Shown: positions 27,336-38,893, numbered from the stretch's first letter. The stretch: 64,000 bases of DNA from Mycolicibacterium senegalense (GCF_019645875.1 NZ_CP081000.1:744001-808000); one strand, 5' to 3'. A program made the numbers and translations. Notes: generated by a model from the letters alone, not told the origin.

Positions 27336-28337
27336 GTGAGTGGGAAACGTCCGACCCTGGCAGATGTGGCCAACCGCGCCGGCACGTCGACGGCGGTGGT
27401 CAGCTACGTGCTCAACAACGGGCCGCGACCTGTGTCAGAGCAGTTGCGGTCCAAGGTGATCCGCGCCATCGATGAGTTGAACTACCGGCCGGATGTGCGT
27501 GCCAGGGCGCTGCGCCGGTCCCGGCGGTGGCGGCAGATCGGTCTGCTGGTTCCCGACCTCACGCTGCCTCTGTTCGGCGAGTTCGTGGGCCGGATCGAGG
27601 TCGAGGCCCGTTCCCGCGATCACCTCACCCTGATCGGCAACACCGGCTACGACCCCGAGCGGGAACTCGAATTCGCGACCGCGTTCGCTGAGGTCGGGGT
27701 CGACGGACTGCTGGTCGTCGGTGCGGCGAACGCTCCGCAGACGGCGGAACTGTGTCGGCAAGAACGTATTCCGGTGGTATGGATGCACAACATCCGCGGT
27801 GAGGTCGAGGCTGACATCGTCGCGGTCGACCACGCCCACGCGGGCGCACTCCTCACCCGGCACCTACTCGACGTCCACGGCTGTCGCGACATCGCGTTCG
27901 TCGGCGGTTTCACGGAGGACGACGTCCGCCACGGCGACCGGGAGACCGTGCAGCAGCGAATCGAGGGTGCCGGCTCGGTGGTCGGGCGGGGTCTGTCACA
28001 CATCCGCACCGATCTCACTCCCGCCGGTGCGTACGCCGCGGTCGGGGCGTTCCTGCGCGACGCGACACCGGCTCCCGGTGCCCTGGTGGTCGGGACCTAC
28101 GGGCAGGCCGCCGCCACGGTCCGCGCGATCATCGATGCCGGATTGCGCGTGCCCGAAGATATTCGGGTGGTGGGTTTCGACGGCGCCACCGCCGACTATG
28201 GGCGGGTTCGGCTCACCGCGGTCCAGCAACCTGTCGATGCGCTCGCCCGCCTGGCGTTGGGCCGATTGCTCGGGGATGACGCCGACGACGACATCATGCC
28301 GACGCTGCGGGTGGGGGAGACCTGCGGGTGCGCGTGA
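27336..28337 (+). CDS. LacI-family transcriptional regulator
   Basis: 333 residues from GTG 27336, chosen because GGAGGG lies 10 bases upstream and the protein then starts directly at the helix-turn-helix (RPTLADVANRAGTSTAVVSY); GTG 27285 would add 17 residues. A LacI hinge (NYRPDVRARALRRSR) and a periplasmic-binding-protein-like sensor domain (IGLLVPDLTLPLFGEFV, AFVGGFTEDDVRHGDR, RVVGFDGATADY) follow. Divergent from the arylsulfotransferase operon with a palindromic operator between them. The inducer is unknown. Confidence 0.9.
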   Translation: MSGKRPTLADVANRAGTSTAVVSYVLNNGPRPVSEQLRSKVIRAIDELNYRPDVRARALRRSRRWRQIGLLVPDLTLPLFGEFVGRIEVEARSRDHLTLIGNTGYDPERELEFATAFAEVGVDGLLVVGAANAPQTAELCRQERIPVVWMHNIRGEVEADIVAVDHAHAGALLTRHLLDVHGCRDIAFVGGFTEDDVRHGDRETVQQRIEGAGSVVGRGLSHIRTDLTPAGAYAAVGAFLRDATPAPGALVVGTYGQAAATVRAIIDAGLRVPEDIRVVGFDGATADYGRVRLTAVQQPVDALARLALGRLLGDDADDDIMPTLRVGETCGCA

Positions 28338-28338
28338 G

Positions 28339-28959
28339 TTAGGCGGGAAGCAGCCCGCGCAGCGCGGTCTCGGCCAACCGCCGGGCGTGTTCCTCGGTGA
28401 GGGCATAGTGGCCACTGAGGCGACGGAAGATGAGTGGCCCGAACAGGATGTCGATGACATCGTCGATCGCGACGTCCGCGTCGGCGTCGCCGCGATCGAC
28501 CCCGCGCTGCCACAGTTCGGTGATCGCGGCGCGTCGTCCACCCAGGAAGTACTCACGGAAATACGCTGCGCCCGTTTGATCTTCGACGCACGCCGCGAGC
28601 AGCTGGGCGAACACCTCGCCGCGGGCGCTGGCGTAGAACGCCGACACACGGATCACCTGCTCAGTGAGATCGCCTGCGGTGCTGCCGGTATCGGGCAGCG
28701 GCAACGCTTCGGCCATCATCGATCCGAAGGCCTCGGCTGCGACGGCGGTCCGCGATGGCCAGTGTTTGTAGAGGGTGGCCTTGCTGGCTCCGGATCGGGC
28801 CGCGATCGCGTCCATCGTGGCCGCCGGGAATCCACCTTCGTCGAGCAGCTCCGCGGTGGCGTCGAGCATGGCCTGGTGGATGCGGTCGCTGCGCGCGCCG
28901 GTGGGGCGGGCGAAATCCTCGCCCGCCCCGTTGGTCGCCGTCTCAGTGGGCCGCGACAT
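28339..28959 (-). CDS. TetR-family regulator
   Basis: 206 residues from ATG 28959 (ATG 28962 is equally possible). The HTH region reads RIHQAMLDATAELLDEGGF...TMDAIAARSGASKATLYKHW. The start overlaps the 3' end of the SDR gene upstream by 17 bases, so the two are co-translated. It probably represses its own operon through the inverted repeat at 29819-29834. The C-terminal sensor domain is of unknown specificity. Confidence 0.9.
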   Translation of the reverse strand: MSRPTETATNGAGEDFARPTGARSDRIHQAMLDATAELLDEGGFPAATMDAIAARSGASKATLYKHWPSRTAVAAEAFGSMMAEALPLPDTGSTAGDLTEQVIRVSAFYASARGEVFAQLLAACVEDQTGAAYFREYFLGGRRAAITELWQRGVDRGDADADVAIDDVIDILFGPLIFRRLSGHYALTEEHARRLAETALRGLLPA

Positions 28960-29788
28960 CATCGAAATCTGTTGATTCCGAGACACTTCGCCACTGCGCC
29001 AACTCAGCCTGTACATGGGCGATCTTGCCCTCGACTGCCGCGATGGTGTCGTTGCCGAGCAGGAGGCGAAGCGGCGGCTCGTCCGCCTCCACGACATCGA
29101 TGATGGCCTTGGCTGCCTTGACCGGATCGCCGGGCTGGTCGTGATTGCGCTCGCCGGCGGCGACGCGCATCTGGCCGGCCGGACCGTCGGCGTAATCGTC
29201 GATCAGGTTGCGCTGGGTCTGCAGGCTCGACGAGTCGAGGAAGTCGGTGCGGAAGTAGCCGGGCTCGACGACCATGACGTGCACACCCAACGGTTTCAGT
29301 TCGGCGTGCAACGCTTCCGAGAGGGCCTCGACGGCGAATTTGGTCGAGGCGTAGACGCCCCATCCGGGCGAGCCGACGAAGCCGCCGACCGAGGAGATGT
29401 TGACGATGGTGCCCGACCGTTGCGCCCGCAGCACCGGGGCGACGGCCCGGGTGACGGTCAGCAGGCCGAACACGTTGGTCTCGTAGACCGAGCGAACCTC
29501 GGCATCGGTGGCTTCCTCGACCGCGCCGAGCAGGCCGCGCCCGGCGTTGTTGATCAACACGTCGATCCGGCCGAAGCGATCCACGGCGGCCTGCGCGGCT
29601 TGTTGTGCCTGCGCCTCGTCAGTGACGTCCAGGGCGACGGCGAGCACGTTGTCGTCCTCGCCGAGGGCGGCGGTGACGGCCGCGGCATCGCGTGCGGTGG
29701 CGACCACCTGGTGGCCGCGGGCCAGGGCGTCGCGGGCGATCTGCAATCCGAATCCGCGGGATGCTCCGGTGATGAACCAAACGCTCAT
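28943..29788 (-). CDS. Short-chain dehydrogenase/reductase
   Basis: 281 residues from ATG 29788 (AGGTGG 8 bases upstream). Classical SDR marks: cofactor motif TGASRGFG near 8-15, LINNAG, catalytic Ser in NISSVGGF and YASTK (Tyr-x-x-x-Lys). An Arg in TARDAAAV after the second strand suggests NADP(H). It is the first gene of a two-gene operon with the TetR regulator. The substrate is unknown. Confidence 0.9.
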   Translation of the reverse strand: MSVWFITGASRGFGLQIARDALARGHQVVATARDAAAVTAALGEDDNVLAVALDVTDEAQAQQAAQAAVDRFGRIDVLINNAGRGLLGAVEEATDAEVRSVYETNVFGLLTVTRAVAPVLRAQRSGTIVNISSVGGFVGSPGWGVYASTKFAVEALSEALHAELKPLGVHVMVVEPGYFRTDFLDSSSLQTQRNLIDDYADGPAGQMRVAAGERNHDQPGDPVKAAKAIIDVVEADEPPLRLLLGNDTIAAVEGKIAHVQAELAQWRSVSESTDFDDVAAH

Positions 29789-29818
29789 GTCTTTGACCAC
29801 CTGTTCTTTGTTTATCTG

Positions 29819-29834
29819 AACTGTACGTTCAGTT
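29819..29834. promoter_or_regulatory. TetR-type operator upstream of the SDR-tetR operon
   Basis: AACTGTACGTTCAGTT is a 16-base inverted repeat (14 of 16 positions symmetric) centred on ACGT, 31 bases upstream of the SDR start. Spacing and symmetry suit a TetR dimer. Assignment to the TetR protein at 28339-28959 is inferred from position. Confidence 0.6.
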
Positions 29835-29940
29835 TAGTTACGATGATGGCCGGTGCAACTTGAGCGGGGCCGGGATTATTCCGACCGGCTGACGCGGCGG
29901 CCGAGTAACATCCGTCACATAACTCAATACGTCGATGACG

Positions 29941-30115
29941 CATTGCGGGAGAACCTCCGATCGGGAGGCGCCGTAGGAGCAAATCCTCCCCGGGAATCTC
30001 TCAGGCCCAGCACCGCAGTGTCGAGGCAACTCTGGAGAACAGCGCGGCCATCACGCGCTTACCGAAGGTGAAAGGCGCGGCGCGCCAAATCTCTCAGGTT
30101 TCAGGACAGAGCGGG
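29941..30115 (+). promoter_or_regulatory. Tandem glycine riboswitch upstream of sdaA
   Basis: Two glycine aptamers in series. Aptamer 1 (about 29943-30019): GCGGGAGAAC, GCCGTAGGAGCAAA, CTCTCAGGCCC and closing ACCGC. Aptamer 2 (about 30030-30113): CTCTGGAGAAC, ACCGAAGGTGAAA, CTCTCAGGTTTCAGG and closing ACAGAG. These GGAGA / CCGAAGG..GCAAA / CTCTCAGG blocks in order are diagnostic of the gcvT-type element. The sdaA ATG is about 33 bases after the second aptamer, with no clear T-tract terminator, so control may act on translation. Glycine is expected to turn on serine breakdown. Confidence 0.92.
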
Positions 30116-30147
30116 GAGGTGTCACCACACACCCGGAGTTGGTAGTC

Positions 30148-31527
30148 ATGACGATCAGTGTTTTCGATCTGTTCTCGGTCGGGATCGGCCCGTCGAGCTC
30201 CCACACCGTCGGTCCGATGCGGGCCGCCGGCATGTTCGCCGACCAACTCGTCCGCCGCGAGGCGGTCGATCGTGTCGCCGCGGTAGAGGTCGAACTGTTC
30301 GGCTCGCTGGCGGCGACCGGTGCCGGGCACGGCACGATGCCGGCCGTCCTGCTGGGGCTGGAGGGATATCGGCCCGAGACCATCGAGACCGACGAGATGG
30401 AACGGCGGCTCGCTGCAATCCGAGCCGACGGCAAGATCCGGTTGGCCGGTCGGGTGCTGATCGCATTGACCGAATCCGACGTGCAGTTGCGACCGAGCCG
30501 CCGGCTGCCACAACACCCGAATGCCATGACCCTGGCGGCATTTTCAGCGACCGGCGAGACCGTCTACCGCGACACCTATTTCTCGGTGGGCGGCGGTTTC
30601 GTCGTCGCTGAATCTCGCGCCGAGCCGCAGGCATCGGTGCGGCAGGACACCGTTGCCCCTTTCCGTTCGGCCGCGGAGTTGCTCGCGTTGACCGATCGGG
30701 ACGGGCTGTCGGTGAGCCAGGTGATGATGCGGCAGGAGTGTGCCGCCCGGCCGGAAGCCGAGGTGCGCGAACGTCTCTTGCATATCCGCGACGTCATGGT
30801 CGCCTGCCAGGTCAACGGCATGTCGCGCGACGGCGACCTACCGGGGAACCTGCGGGTCCGGCGCCGTGCGAAAGACTGGTTCCTGCGACTCGAAGCCGAG
30901 GACCCGACGCGTGATCCGGCGTTCGCCGAGGACTGGGTGAATCTGGTGGCGCTCGCGGTCAACGAGGAGAACGCGTCTGGCGGTCGGGTCGTGACCGCGC
31001 CGACCAACGGCGCGGCCGGGATCATTCCGGCGGTGCTGCACTACGCAGTCCACTACACCGCGGCCGGGAAAGCCGACCCGGATGACACCACGGTGCGTTT
31101 CCTGCTCACGGCCGGAGCCGTCGGATCGCTGTACAAGGAGCGGGCTTCGATCTCGGGCGCCGAGGTGGGCTGCCAGGGGGAGGTCGGCTCCGCTGCGTCC
31201 ATGGCTGCCGCAGGACTGGCCGAGATCCTCGGTGGGACACCGCGACAGGTCGAGAACGCCGCCGAGATCGCCATGGAGCACAGCCTCGGCCTCACCTGCG
31301 ACCCGATCGGCGGGCTGGTGCAGATCCCGTGCATCGAACGCAATGCCATCTCGGCGGGCAAGGCGATCAACGCGGCCCGCATGGCGCTACGGGGCGACGG
31401 TACTCACCGGGTGAGCCTGGATCAGGTCATCGAGACCATGCGTGCCACCGGAATGGACATGAGCGCCAAGTACAAAGAGACTTCGACGGGTGGGCTCGCC
31501 GTCGCCGTCAATGTCGTCGAATGCTAG
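30148..31527 (+). CDS. sdaA: L-serine ammonia-lyase (L-serine dehydratase), single chain
   Basis: 459 residues from ATG 30148. It begins [20 protein letters not shown], the conserved start of iron-sulfur serine dehydratases. Cysteines suited to the [4Fe-4S] cluster are in [20 protein letters not shown] and QIPCIERNA. The beta and alpha parts are fused as usual in this family. It deaminates L-serine to pyruvate and ammonia in the cytoplasm. A tandem glycine riboswitch precedes it, linking it to glycine-serine interconversion. Its stop codon overlaps that of the convergent DUF445 gene by 3 bases. Confidence 0.95.
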   Translation: MTISVFDLFSVGIGPSSSHTVGPMRAAGMFADQLVRREAVDRVAAVEVELFGSLAATGAGHGTMPAVLLGLEGYRPETIETDEMERRLAAIRADGKIRLAGRVLIALTESDVQLRPSRRLPQHPNAMTLAAFSATGETVYRDTYFSVGGGFVVAESRAEPQASVRQDTVAPFRSAAELLALTDRDGLSVSQVMMRQECAARPEAEVRERLLHIRDVMVACQVNGMSRDGDLPGNLRVRRRAKDWFLRLEAEDPTRDPAFAEDWVNLVALAVNEENASGGRVVTAPTNGAAGIIPAVLHYAVHYTAAGKADPDDTTVRFLLTAGAVGSLYKERASISGAEVGCQGEVGSAASMAAAGLAEILGGTPRQVENAAEIAMEHSLGLTCDPIGGLVQIPCIERNAISAGKAINAARMALRGDGTHRVSLDQVIETMRATGMDMSAKYKETSTGGLAVAVNVVEC

Positions 31528-32831
31528 TGGTGCAGAAGGGTATTGAGTGCGGTTACCTGGGGCTCGCGACCGAAGTGCTCGACGACCTGCACCTGGATTT
31601 CGCCGACGATGCCGCCGAGGATCGCTCCGACCGCGATCATGGTCGGTTCGTCGTCCTTGAACACCGGCCGCAGGATCGACTCGTACTCCTCATTGGTGAG
31701 CTGACCCATCTTGTCGATGATGGTCTTCTCCAGGTCCAGCGCATTCATGGCATAGTCCTGCGCCTCGACCAGCGTGGTGGGCAGCCGCTCGAGCACCAGC
31801 TTCACCAGACGGTCCTTGGCCGCGTTGTACCGCTGGGTGCCGACAGCGAGTTTGACCAGCGGGGTCGCGATGCCGGTCTGGGCATCGATGGCCGCTTCGA
31901 CCTCCCTGCCCACGAGCGCGAACAGTTTGTCGGAGCCCGGGCCTCGCAGCACGCCGTCGAACAGGATCTCGGGGGAGAACAGGTCCTCGGCCAGAATCCG
32001 CGCGTAGTCCTCGGTGATCTTGTCGCGCTCGGCGTGCAGTAATCCCTGGAACGGGATGAAGCCGAGGTATTTGGTGGGCCGCACGGGGCGGAACAACATG
32101 TTGAGCGCGATGTAGTCGCTGATGAGGCCGACGCCGAAGCCGAATGCCGGCATGATCCACGGGTTCTGGAACAACGCCCAGGCAACCATCTGGACCACGC
32201 CGATGCCGAGCCCGAAGTAGATGCCGCTGCGGCGCACGAAGGCCATCGCGTTGTCGCCCAGTCCGCGCATCAGCCTGTTGAGCTTGTCTTTGTTGCGGAC
32301 CAGCGTCGTCACGGCCAGGTACTGGATGTCCACGAACCGGTTCAGGTCCGCACGCATCTCGTTGAGCATCTTCTCCACGATCCTGGGGGTCTGGTCGTGG
32401 ATGCGGGCCTGGATCGCGTTGCGCGCGGCGTCGGGCAGTGAATCCCACAGCCCGGGGCGGATCTGCTCGGCGATGTCGCGGGAGATGTCGTCGACGGCCT
32501 GGGTCAGGGGCTCGCGTAAGGCCTCGACGGCCTCCTTGGCGTCCACCTTCGCCAGCAGCTCTTCGGGTTTCAGCAGATTCTGGGTGAGGAGCTCGATGGT
32601 TTTCGAACCCACCTTGCCTGCGCGTCGCGGGACGATGCCCTGCCAGCCGAGCACGCCGATGCCCCGGAACTCCATCGGTCGGTAGAGCATCTCGAGGGCG
32701 ACGATCTTGGTGCTCCACCCGACGAAGGCGGCGACGAACGGCATCGACAGATAGATCAGCCAATTGACGCTGAAATCTGCCTTGATCTCCTGCCAGGTCT
32801 GGATCGCGAGAACGGCCTCGCTGCCGGCCAT
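31524..32831 (-). CDS. DUF445-family membrane protein
   Basis: 435 residues from ATG 32831. An N-terminal transmembrane segment ([21 protein letters not shown]) is followed by [10 protein letters not shown], a helical region, a second hydrophobic stretch ([18 protein letters not shown]) and [20 protein letters not shown]. The repeated (M)L(Y/F)RP motif after a membrane segment is characteristic of DUF445 proteins (YheB/YjiN type). Function unknown. It begins 4 bases after the Abi-alpha-like gene, as one operon. Confidence 0.8.
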   Translation of the reverse strand: MAGSEAVLAIQTWQEIKADFSVNWLIYLSMPFVAAFVGWSTKIVALEMLYRPMEFRGIGVLGWQGIVPRRAGKVGSKTIELLTQNLLKPEELLAKVDAKEAVEALREPLTQAVDDISRDIAEQIRPGLWDSLPDAARNAIQARIHDQTPRIVEKMLNEMRADLNRFVDIQYLAVTTLVRNKDKLNRLMRGLGDNAMAFVRRSGIYFGLGIGVVQMVAWALFQNPWIMPAFGFGVGLISDYIALNMLFRPVRPTKYLGFIPFQGLLHAERDKITEDYARILAEDLFSPEILFDGVLRGPGSDKLFALVGREVEAAIDAQTGIATPLVKLAVGTQRYNAAKDRLVKLVLERLPTTLVEAQDYAMNALDLEKTIIDKMGQLTNEEYESILRPVFKDDEPTMIAVGAILGGIVGEIQVQVVEHFGREPQVTALNTLLHH

Positions 32832-32835
32832 GCGG

Positions 32836-33654
32836 TTAGGAACCGTCCGGTTCCACCGCGGCCTCCCACAAGCCGCGACCAAGCCCGGACAAGGTCAGCG
32901 TCAGCTTGTCCACTCTGGCGGCGAGAGGCCCGCGGGATCCGTTCTTGATCGCCCGCAGCACCATCGGCTCGGCCATGAGCACCTCGTACTCGGCTTTCTG
33001 TGACGGATCCTCGGGACCGGTTTCCACCAGACCAAGTGACAGCAGATGCCCGACGTACTGGGGGACCATCGCCGGCAGCGCCACATTCGCGGTGCGGCCG
33101 ATCAGGCAGGCGTTCTCCAGCACGGCCTGCCCCGGGGTTCGTGACCGCGTCCAGGTGTAGACGTTGACCAGTGGCGAAGCCTCACCCTCCGACAGGGCGC
33201 CGATGATCCGGGCCTCGTCGGCGACCAACTGGTCGAGCAGGCGGTGGTAGAGCTCCACCTGGCTGCCGGCCGTGCTCTGGTCGAGGGCGCGGTCCAGCAA
33301 CCGGTCCATCTTCAGGTTCAGCGATTCGGCCGTCGGCTCCTCCGGGGTGGCCACCGGGGCGGGTCGCGGTGCCGATTCGATGGCCTCCAGCCGGTTCTTC
33401 ACCAGCGTGGCCAGCTGCTCTTCACCCCAGGCCGCCAGCTTCATGCTGGTCTTGGCGGCGTCCAGCGCACGGTCGGTGAGACCGAACGGATCGAACCGCT
33501 TCGGCACCAGCGGCCGCGGGTTGCGCGGGGTCCGGATCGCGAAGGCGATCTCGCCGATCGGAGTGTCCAGTTTGAAAGCCCGACGCTGGTAGCTGCGTTT
33601 TGTCCGCTTGTCGGCAGGCACGTTCGGCCCCGTTGTCGTGATCTCGTCTGACAT
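32836..33654 (-). CDS. Abi-alpha/DUF4393-like protein
   Basis: 272 residues. The middle (VELYHRLLDQLVADEARIIG, LSEGEASPLVNVYT) and the C-terminal wHTH-like part (LPAMVPQYVGHLLSLGLVE) resemble the Abi-alpha group, which is named after abortive infection but is widespread in chromosomes. A basic N-terminus (KRTKRSYQRRAFKL) may bind membrane or nucleic acid. It forms an operon with the DUF445 gene and is divergent from dnaK. I cannot assign a role; phage defence should not be assumed from the family name. Confidence 0.6.
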   Translation of the reverse strand: MSDEITTTGPNVPADKRTKRSYQRRAFKLDTPIGEIAFAIRTPRNPRPLVPKRFDPFGLTDRALDAAKTSMKLAAWGEEQLATLVKNRLEAIESAPRPAPVATPEEPTAESLNLKMDRLLDRALDQSTAGSQVELYHRLLDQLVADEARIIGALSEGEASPLVNVYTWTRSRTPGQAVLENACLIGRTANVALPAMVPQYVGHLLSLGLVETGPEDPSQKAEYEVLMAEPMVLRAIKNGSRGPLAARVDKLTLTLSGLGRGLWEAAVEPDGS

Positions 33655-33747
33655 CGCCGGTCGATCCCCCTCAAGTGGCTGCCTGCGCCCTACGGCGGCA
33701 TCTGATTATGGGGCACGGTCCCCGCGGGAAAAACTGGGCGGGCTTCG

Positions 33748-33773
33748 GGAACAAAACCGCCGAAAGCCCCGTT
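33748..33773 (+). promoter_or_regulatory. SigH/SigE-type promoter of the dnaK operon
   Basis: GGAACA (33748-33753) and CGTT (33770-33773) are separated by exactly 16 bases, matching the GGAAY-N16/17-CGTT consensus of mycobacterial SigH/SigE promoters. The same motif with the same spacing lies in front of clpB at 48130-48155. Confidence 0.7.
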
Positions 33774-33790
33774 GACCAGATCGACAACAA

Positions 33791-33811
33791 GTTGAGTGAC
33801 ATCGACTCAAG
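33791..33811. promoter_or_regulatory. HspR operator (HAIR) 1 upstream of dnaK
   Basis: GTTGAGT-N7-ACTCAAG matches the HAIR consensus CTTGAGT-N7-ACTCAAG at 13 of 14 positions. HspR, encoded by the last gene of this operon, represses through this element. It lies just downstream of the SigH-type promoter. Confidence 0.92.
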
Positions 33812-33845
33812 TCTGGGTTGACAATCTAAGCTCGCCCGGAGCAAG

Positions 33846-33866
33846 CTTGAGCGCAGTCCGCTCAGA
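33846..33866. promoter_or_regulatory. Second, weaker HAIR-like element upstream of dnaK
   Basis: CTTGAGC-N7-GCTCAGA has the same 7-7-7 layout as the HspR operator with a few mismatches. It is 28 bases upstream of the dnaK ATG, inside the likely leader. Confidence 0.6.
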
Positions 33867-33893
33867 CCCCTATATCTATCAGGAGGCAACACC

Positions 33894-35749
<1,856 letters not shown>

Positions 35750-35753
<4 letters not shown>

Positions 35754-36391
35754 GCGAGAACGATCCGCACGAGCCGGTGACCATCACCGACAAACGGCGC
35801 ATCGATCCCGACACCGGTGAGGTTCGTGAGCAGGAGCCGGCCCCTGGTGGGCCGGCTCCGGCCGCCTCCGCTGCCGGTGCGCCGGCGAACGACAGCGACG
35901 AGGTCGCCGAGCTCAAGGCCACGCTGCAACGCGTGAAGGCCGAATACGACAACTACCGCAAGCGGGCGCTGCGCGATCAGCAGGTCACCGCCGACCGGGC
36001 CAAGGCCGCCGTCATCACCCAGTTGCTGGGTGTACTCGACGATCTGGACCGGGCCCGCAGCCACGGTGACCTGGAGGCCGGGCCGCTCAAGTCGGTCGCC
36101 GACAAGCTCGTCGGCGCCCTTGAGGGACAGGGCCTTTCCGCATTCGGCGCCGAGGGTGACGAGTTCGACCCTTCACTGCACGAGGCTGTGCAGCACGAAG
36201 GTGAGGGCACCCACCCCGTGGTCGGGACCGTGATGCGGCGCGGCTACAAGATCGGTGACCAGGTGGTCAGGCACGCCCTCGTCGGCGTGGTCGACACGGT
36301 TCCCGACGCCGAGGCCGGTGCTGGTTCCCCGTCGGGGACAGCGGATAACGGTGACGCGGCCGGCGATCAGGCCGCAGAATCAGACAACTAG
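35750..36391 (+). CDS. grpE: Nucleotide exchange factor GrpE
   Basis: 213 residues from GTG 35750, overlapping the dnaK stop. A variable acidic N-terminus leads to the coiled-coil dimer ([23 protein letters not shown]) and the beta domain ending [24 protein letters not shown]. It releases ADP from DnaK. It is translationally coupled to dnaK. Confidence 0.98.
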
Positions 36392-36428
36392 ACAACCCAA
36401 CTAGAGAGAAGAGGTAAGGAGGTGGCGC

Positions 36429-37595
36429 ATGGCCCAACGCGAGTGGGTCGAGAAGGACTTTTATAAAGAACTCGGCGTCTCCTCTGACGCCAGCGCCGAC
36501 GAGATCAAGAAGGCCTACCGGAAACTGGCCTCCGAGCTGCATCCCGACCGCAATCCCGATGCGGGTGCGGCCGAGCGGTTCAAGGCGGTTTCCGAGGCGA
36601 ACAGTGTTTTGTCGGACCCCGCGAAGCGCAAGGAGTATGACGAGACCCGCCGGCTGTTCGCCGGGGGTGGGCGCCGGTTCAACCCGGGTGGGAACTTCAG
36701 TGGCGGGTTCGGTTCCGACGGAGCCGAATTCAACCTCGGAGACCTGTTCGACGCGGCCGGCCAGAGCGGCGGCGCCAACATCGGTGACCTCTTCGGCGGG
36801 CTGTTCGGTCGCGGTGCGCAACCGCGGCCGAGTAGGCCTCGTCGAGGCAACGACCTGGAAACCGAAACCGAGCTGTCCTTCCTGGAAGCCACCAAGGGCG
36901 TGGCCATGCCGCTGCGGCTGACCAGCCCGGCGCCCTGCACCAACTGTCATGGCAGTGGTGCGCGGCCGGGCACCAGCCCCAAGGTATGCCCGAACTGCAA
37001 CGGCTCGGGTGTGGTCAACCGCAATCAGGGTGCGTTCGGATTTTCCGAGCCGTGCACCGAATGCCGGGGCAGCGGCTCGATCATCGAGCACCCCTGCTCT
37101 GAATGCCAGGGCACCGGCGTCACCACCCGGACCCGCACGATCAATGTGCGGATCCCGCCGGGTGTCGAGGACGGTCAGCGCATCCGGCTGGCCGGCCAGG
37201 GCGAAGCCGGGCTGCGAGGTGCGCCGTCGGGCGATCTGTACGTCACCGTGCATGTGCGGCCGGACAAGGTGTTCGGGCGTGACGGCGATGACCTGACCGT
37301 TGCGGTGCCGGTGAGCTTCCACGAATTGGCACTGGGCACAACACTTTCCGTTCCTACTCTGGACGGCAAGGTCGGGGTCAGGGTGCCCAAGGGCACCTCC
37401 GACGGGCGGATCCTGCGCGTGCGGGGACGCGGTGTGCCCAAGCGTTCCGGCGGCCATGGTGACTTGCTGGTCACGGTCAAGGTCGCGGTGCCGCCCAACC
37501 TTGAAGGTGAAGCGGCAGAGGCGCTGGAGGCTTATGCGAAAGCCGAACGGGCCAGCGGTTTCGATCCGCGGGCCGGATGGGCAGGCAACATATGA
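36429..37595 (+). CDS. dnaJ1: Chaperone DnaJ1
   Basis: 388 residues from ATG 36429 with AAGGAGG close upstream. J domain (about 10-75) with HPDRNPDAG; Gly/Phe-rich linker; four zinc-binding CxxCxGxG repeats ([32 protein letters not shown]); C-terminal substrate domains. It stimulates the DnaK ATPase. Its stop overlaps the hspR start in ATGA. Confidence 0.98.
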   Translation: MAQREWVEKDFYKELGVSSDASADEIKKAYRKLASELHPDRNPDAGAAERFKAVSEANSVLSDPAKRKEYDETRRLFAGGGRRFNPGGNFSGGFGSDGAEFNLGDLFDAAGQSGGANIGDLFGGLFGRGAQPRPSRPRRGNDLETETELSFLEATKGVAMPLRLTSPAPCTNCHGSGARPGTSPKVCPNCNGSGVVNRNQGAFGFSEPCTECRGSGSIIEHPCSECQGTGVTTRTRTINVRIPPGVEDGQRIRLAGQGEAGLRGAPSGDLYVTVHVRPDKVFGRDGDDLTVAVPVSFHELALGTTLSVPTLDGKVGVRVPKGTSDGRILRVRGRGVPKRSGGHGDLLVTVKVAVPPNLEGEAAEALEAYAKAERASGFDPRAGWAGNI

Positions 37596-37975
37596 GCCAG
37601 CGCAAAGAGGAAGCCCGCACGTTTTTGATCTCGGTGGCCGCCGAGCTGGCCGGTATGCACGCGCAGACCCTGCGCACCTACGACCGGCTCGGCCTGGTCA
37701 GCCCGCAGCGCAGTTCCGGCGGCGGGCGCCGCTACTCCGAGCGTGACGTCGACCTGCTCCGTGAGGTGCAGCGGTTGTCACAGGACGAGGGTGTCAACCT
37801 GGCCGGTATCAAGCGCATCATCGAATTGACCAATCAGGTGGACGCACTGCGCACCAGGGTTTCCGAGTTGACCCAACAGGTCGAGCAACTCAGCGATCAA
37901 CGCCGTGACGTCTCCGCGGCGTCCAAAGCGGTCGTGCTGTGGCAGCCGCGACAGCCGCGCCGCAGTGCCCGTTAG
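37592..37975 (+). CDS. hspR: Heat-shock repressor HspR (MerR family)
   Basis: 127 residues from ATG 37592. A MerR winged helix ([26 protein letters not shown]) and a coiled coil ([22 protein letters not shown]) are present. It represses the dnaK operon and clpB by binding HAIR elements (33791-33811, 48123-48143). The last four bases overlap the end of the convergent aldose-epimerase gene. Confidence 0.98.
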   Translation: MSQRKEEARTFLISVAAELAGMHAQTLRTYDRLGLVSPQRSSGGGRRYSERDVDLLREVQRLSQDEGVNLAGIKRIIELTNQVDALRTRVSELTQQVEQLSDQRRDVSAASKAVVLWQPRQPRRSAR

Positions 37976-38874
37976 CCGACCCTGATCGAAAAGATGGCCG
38001 TCTCCGGACTTCCGGGGGCGGCCATTCTGTAATTCCCCCGGCGTAGCGCATCGGTGGGTGCGGTCATCGGCTCGATCCCCACCACCGCATCGCTTCCGGG
38101 CGCGAAAAGCTGTGCGGCGGTGTAGCCCTCGTCGAAGGTGACGTCGACCCGGTGGCCGCCGCCAGACAGGGCGAACACCGCACCCGGCTCGACGCCATCG
38201 AATCCGTCGTCGAGCTCGGTGGTACCCAACCGCCTCGCCCCGTCCGGCCAGTCCCGGGATTCACCGGCGGGCAGCCCCCGGTCATCCACGAGCAGGTGTC
38301 GCATGGTCGGGGTTTGCAGCTGCCAATCTTCGCGTGGCACTTCGGGAATCGTGACGTACGGGTGGTAGCCATAGCACAGCGGGACCGATTGTTCGGCAGT
38401 CGGCGTCACCGTCGTGGACACGGTGAGCGTTCGGTCGGCCAGCGTGACCGCCATGGTGAGGCGGTGCGGAAACGGGAACGTGGCCAGCCGCGCCGGTGCG
38501 GCGCCCCAGTCCAGTTCGGCGGTGAGCGTGTTCTCCGATTTCTCGGTCACCCGCCAATCCGGATTGGCGGCCAGCACACCGTGCATCGGCGCTCCGTGCG
38601 CGTCGGCGCGCACACCATTCTCCCCGGGTGTCACGTTCACCGCCGTCCCTCCGACGCGGTAGTGGTTGCCGCTCAACCGGTTTGCCCACGGATAGAGGAT
38701 CGGGATGCCCATCGTCTTGCCGTCGGAGAGGTAAGCTTGCAGCCCGCGGCGCTGTCCCAGATACTCGACGCCACCGTCGGACAGCGAGGTGCAGATCATC
38801 CCCGCCGCCGGCACATAGGTGGCCATCAGCGACGATGACGGGTCAGACAAGTTGACTGGTTGAACCTCGACCAT
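37972..38874 (-). CDS. Aldose 1-epimerase family protein
   Basis: 300 residues. GalM-type beta-sandwich motifs: IPILYPWANRL, PMHGVLAANPDWRV, LCYGYHPYV (His-x-Tyr) and an acidic C-terminal part with VVGIEPMTAPTDAL, matching the catalytic His/Glu pattern. It interconverts sugar anomers; the exact sugar is unknown. Convergent with hspR and transcribed after the flavohemoglobin gene, 19 bases apart. Confidence 0.9.
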   Translation of the reverse strand: MVEVQPVNLSDPSSSLMATYVPAAGMICTSLSDGGVEYLGQRRGLQAYLSDGKTMGIPILYPWANRLSGNHYRVGGTAVNVTPGENGVRADAHGAPMHGVLAANPDWRVTEKSENTLTAELDWGAAPARLATFPFPHRLTMAVTLADRTLTVSTTVTPTAEQSVPLCYGYHPYVTIPEVPREDWQLQTPTMRHLLVDDRGLPAGESRDWPDGARRLGTTELDDGFDGVEPGAVFALSGGGHRVDVTFDEGYTAAQLFAPGSDAVVGIEPMTAPTDALRRGNYRMAAPGSPETAIFSIRVG

Positions 38875-38893
38875 GAGGCAAGTCTGGCACGGG

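Noticed and set aside
32836..33654. Abi-alpha-like gene as a phage-defence system
   Set aside because: The family name alone is not evidence; the neighbour is a DUF445 protein and no other defence gene is near.
33818..33823. TTGACA as a SigA -35 box for dnaK
   Set aside because: No acceptable -10 hexamer at 16-18 bases; the GGAACA-N16-CGTT promoter is better supported.
37994..38025. ATGGCCG/CGGCCAT stem as hspR terminator
   Set aside because: It lies inside the convergent epimerase coding sequence and lacks a T tract, so the signal is too weak to annotate.
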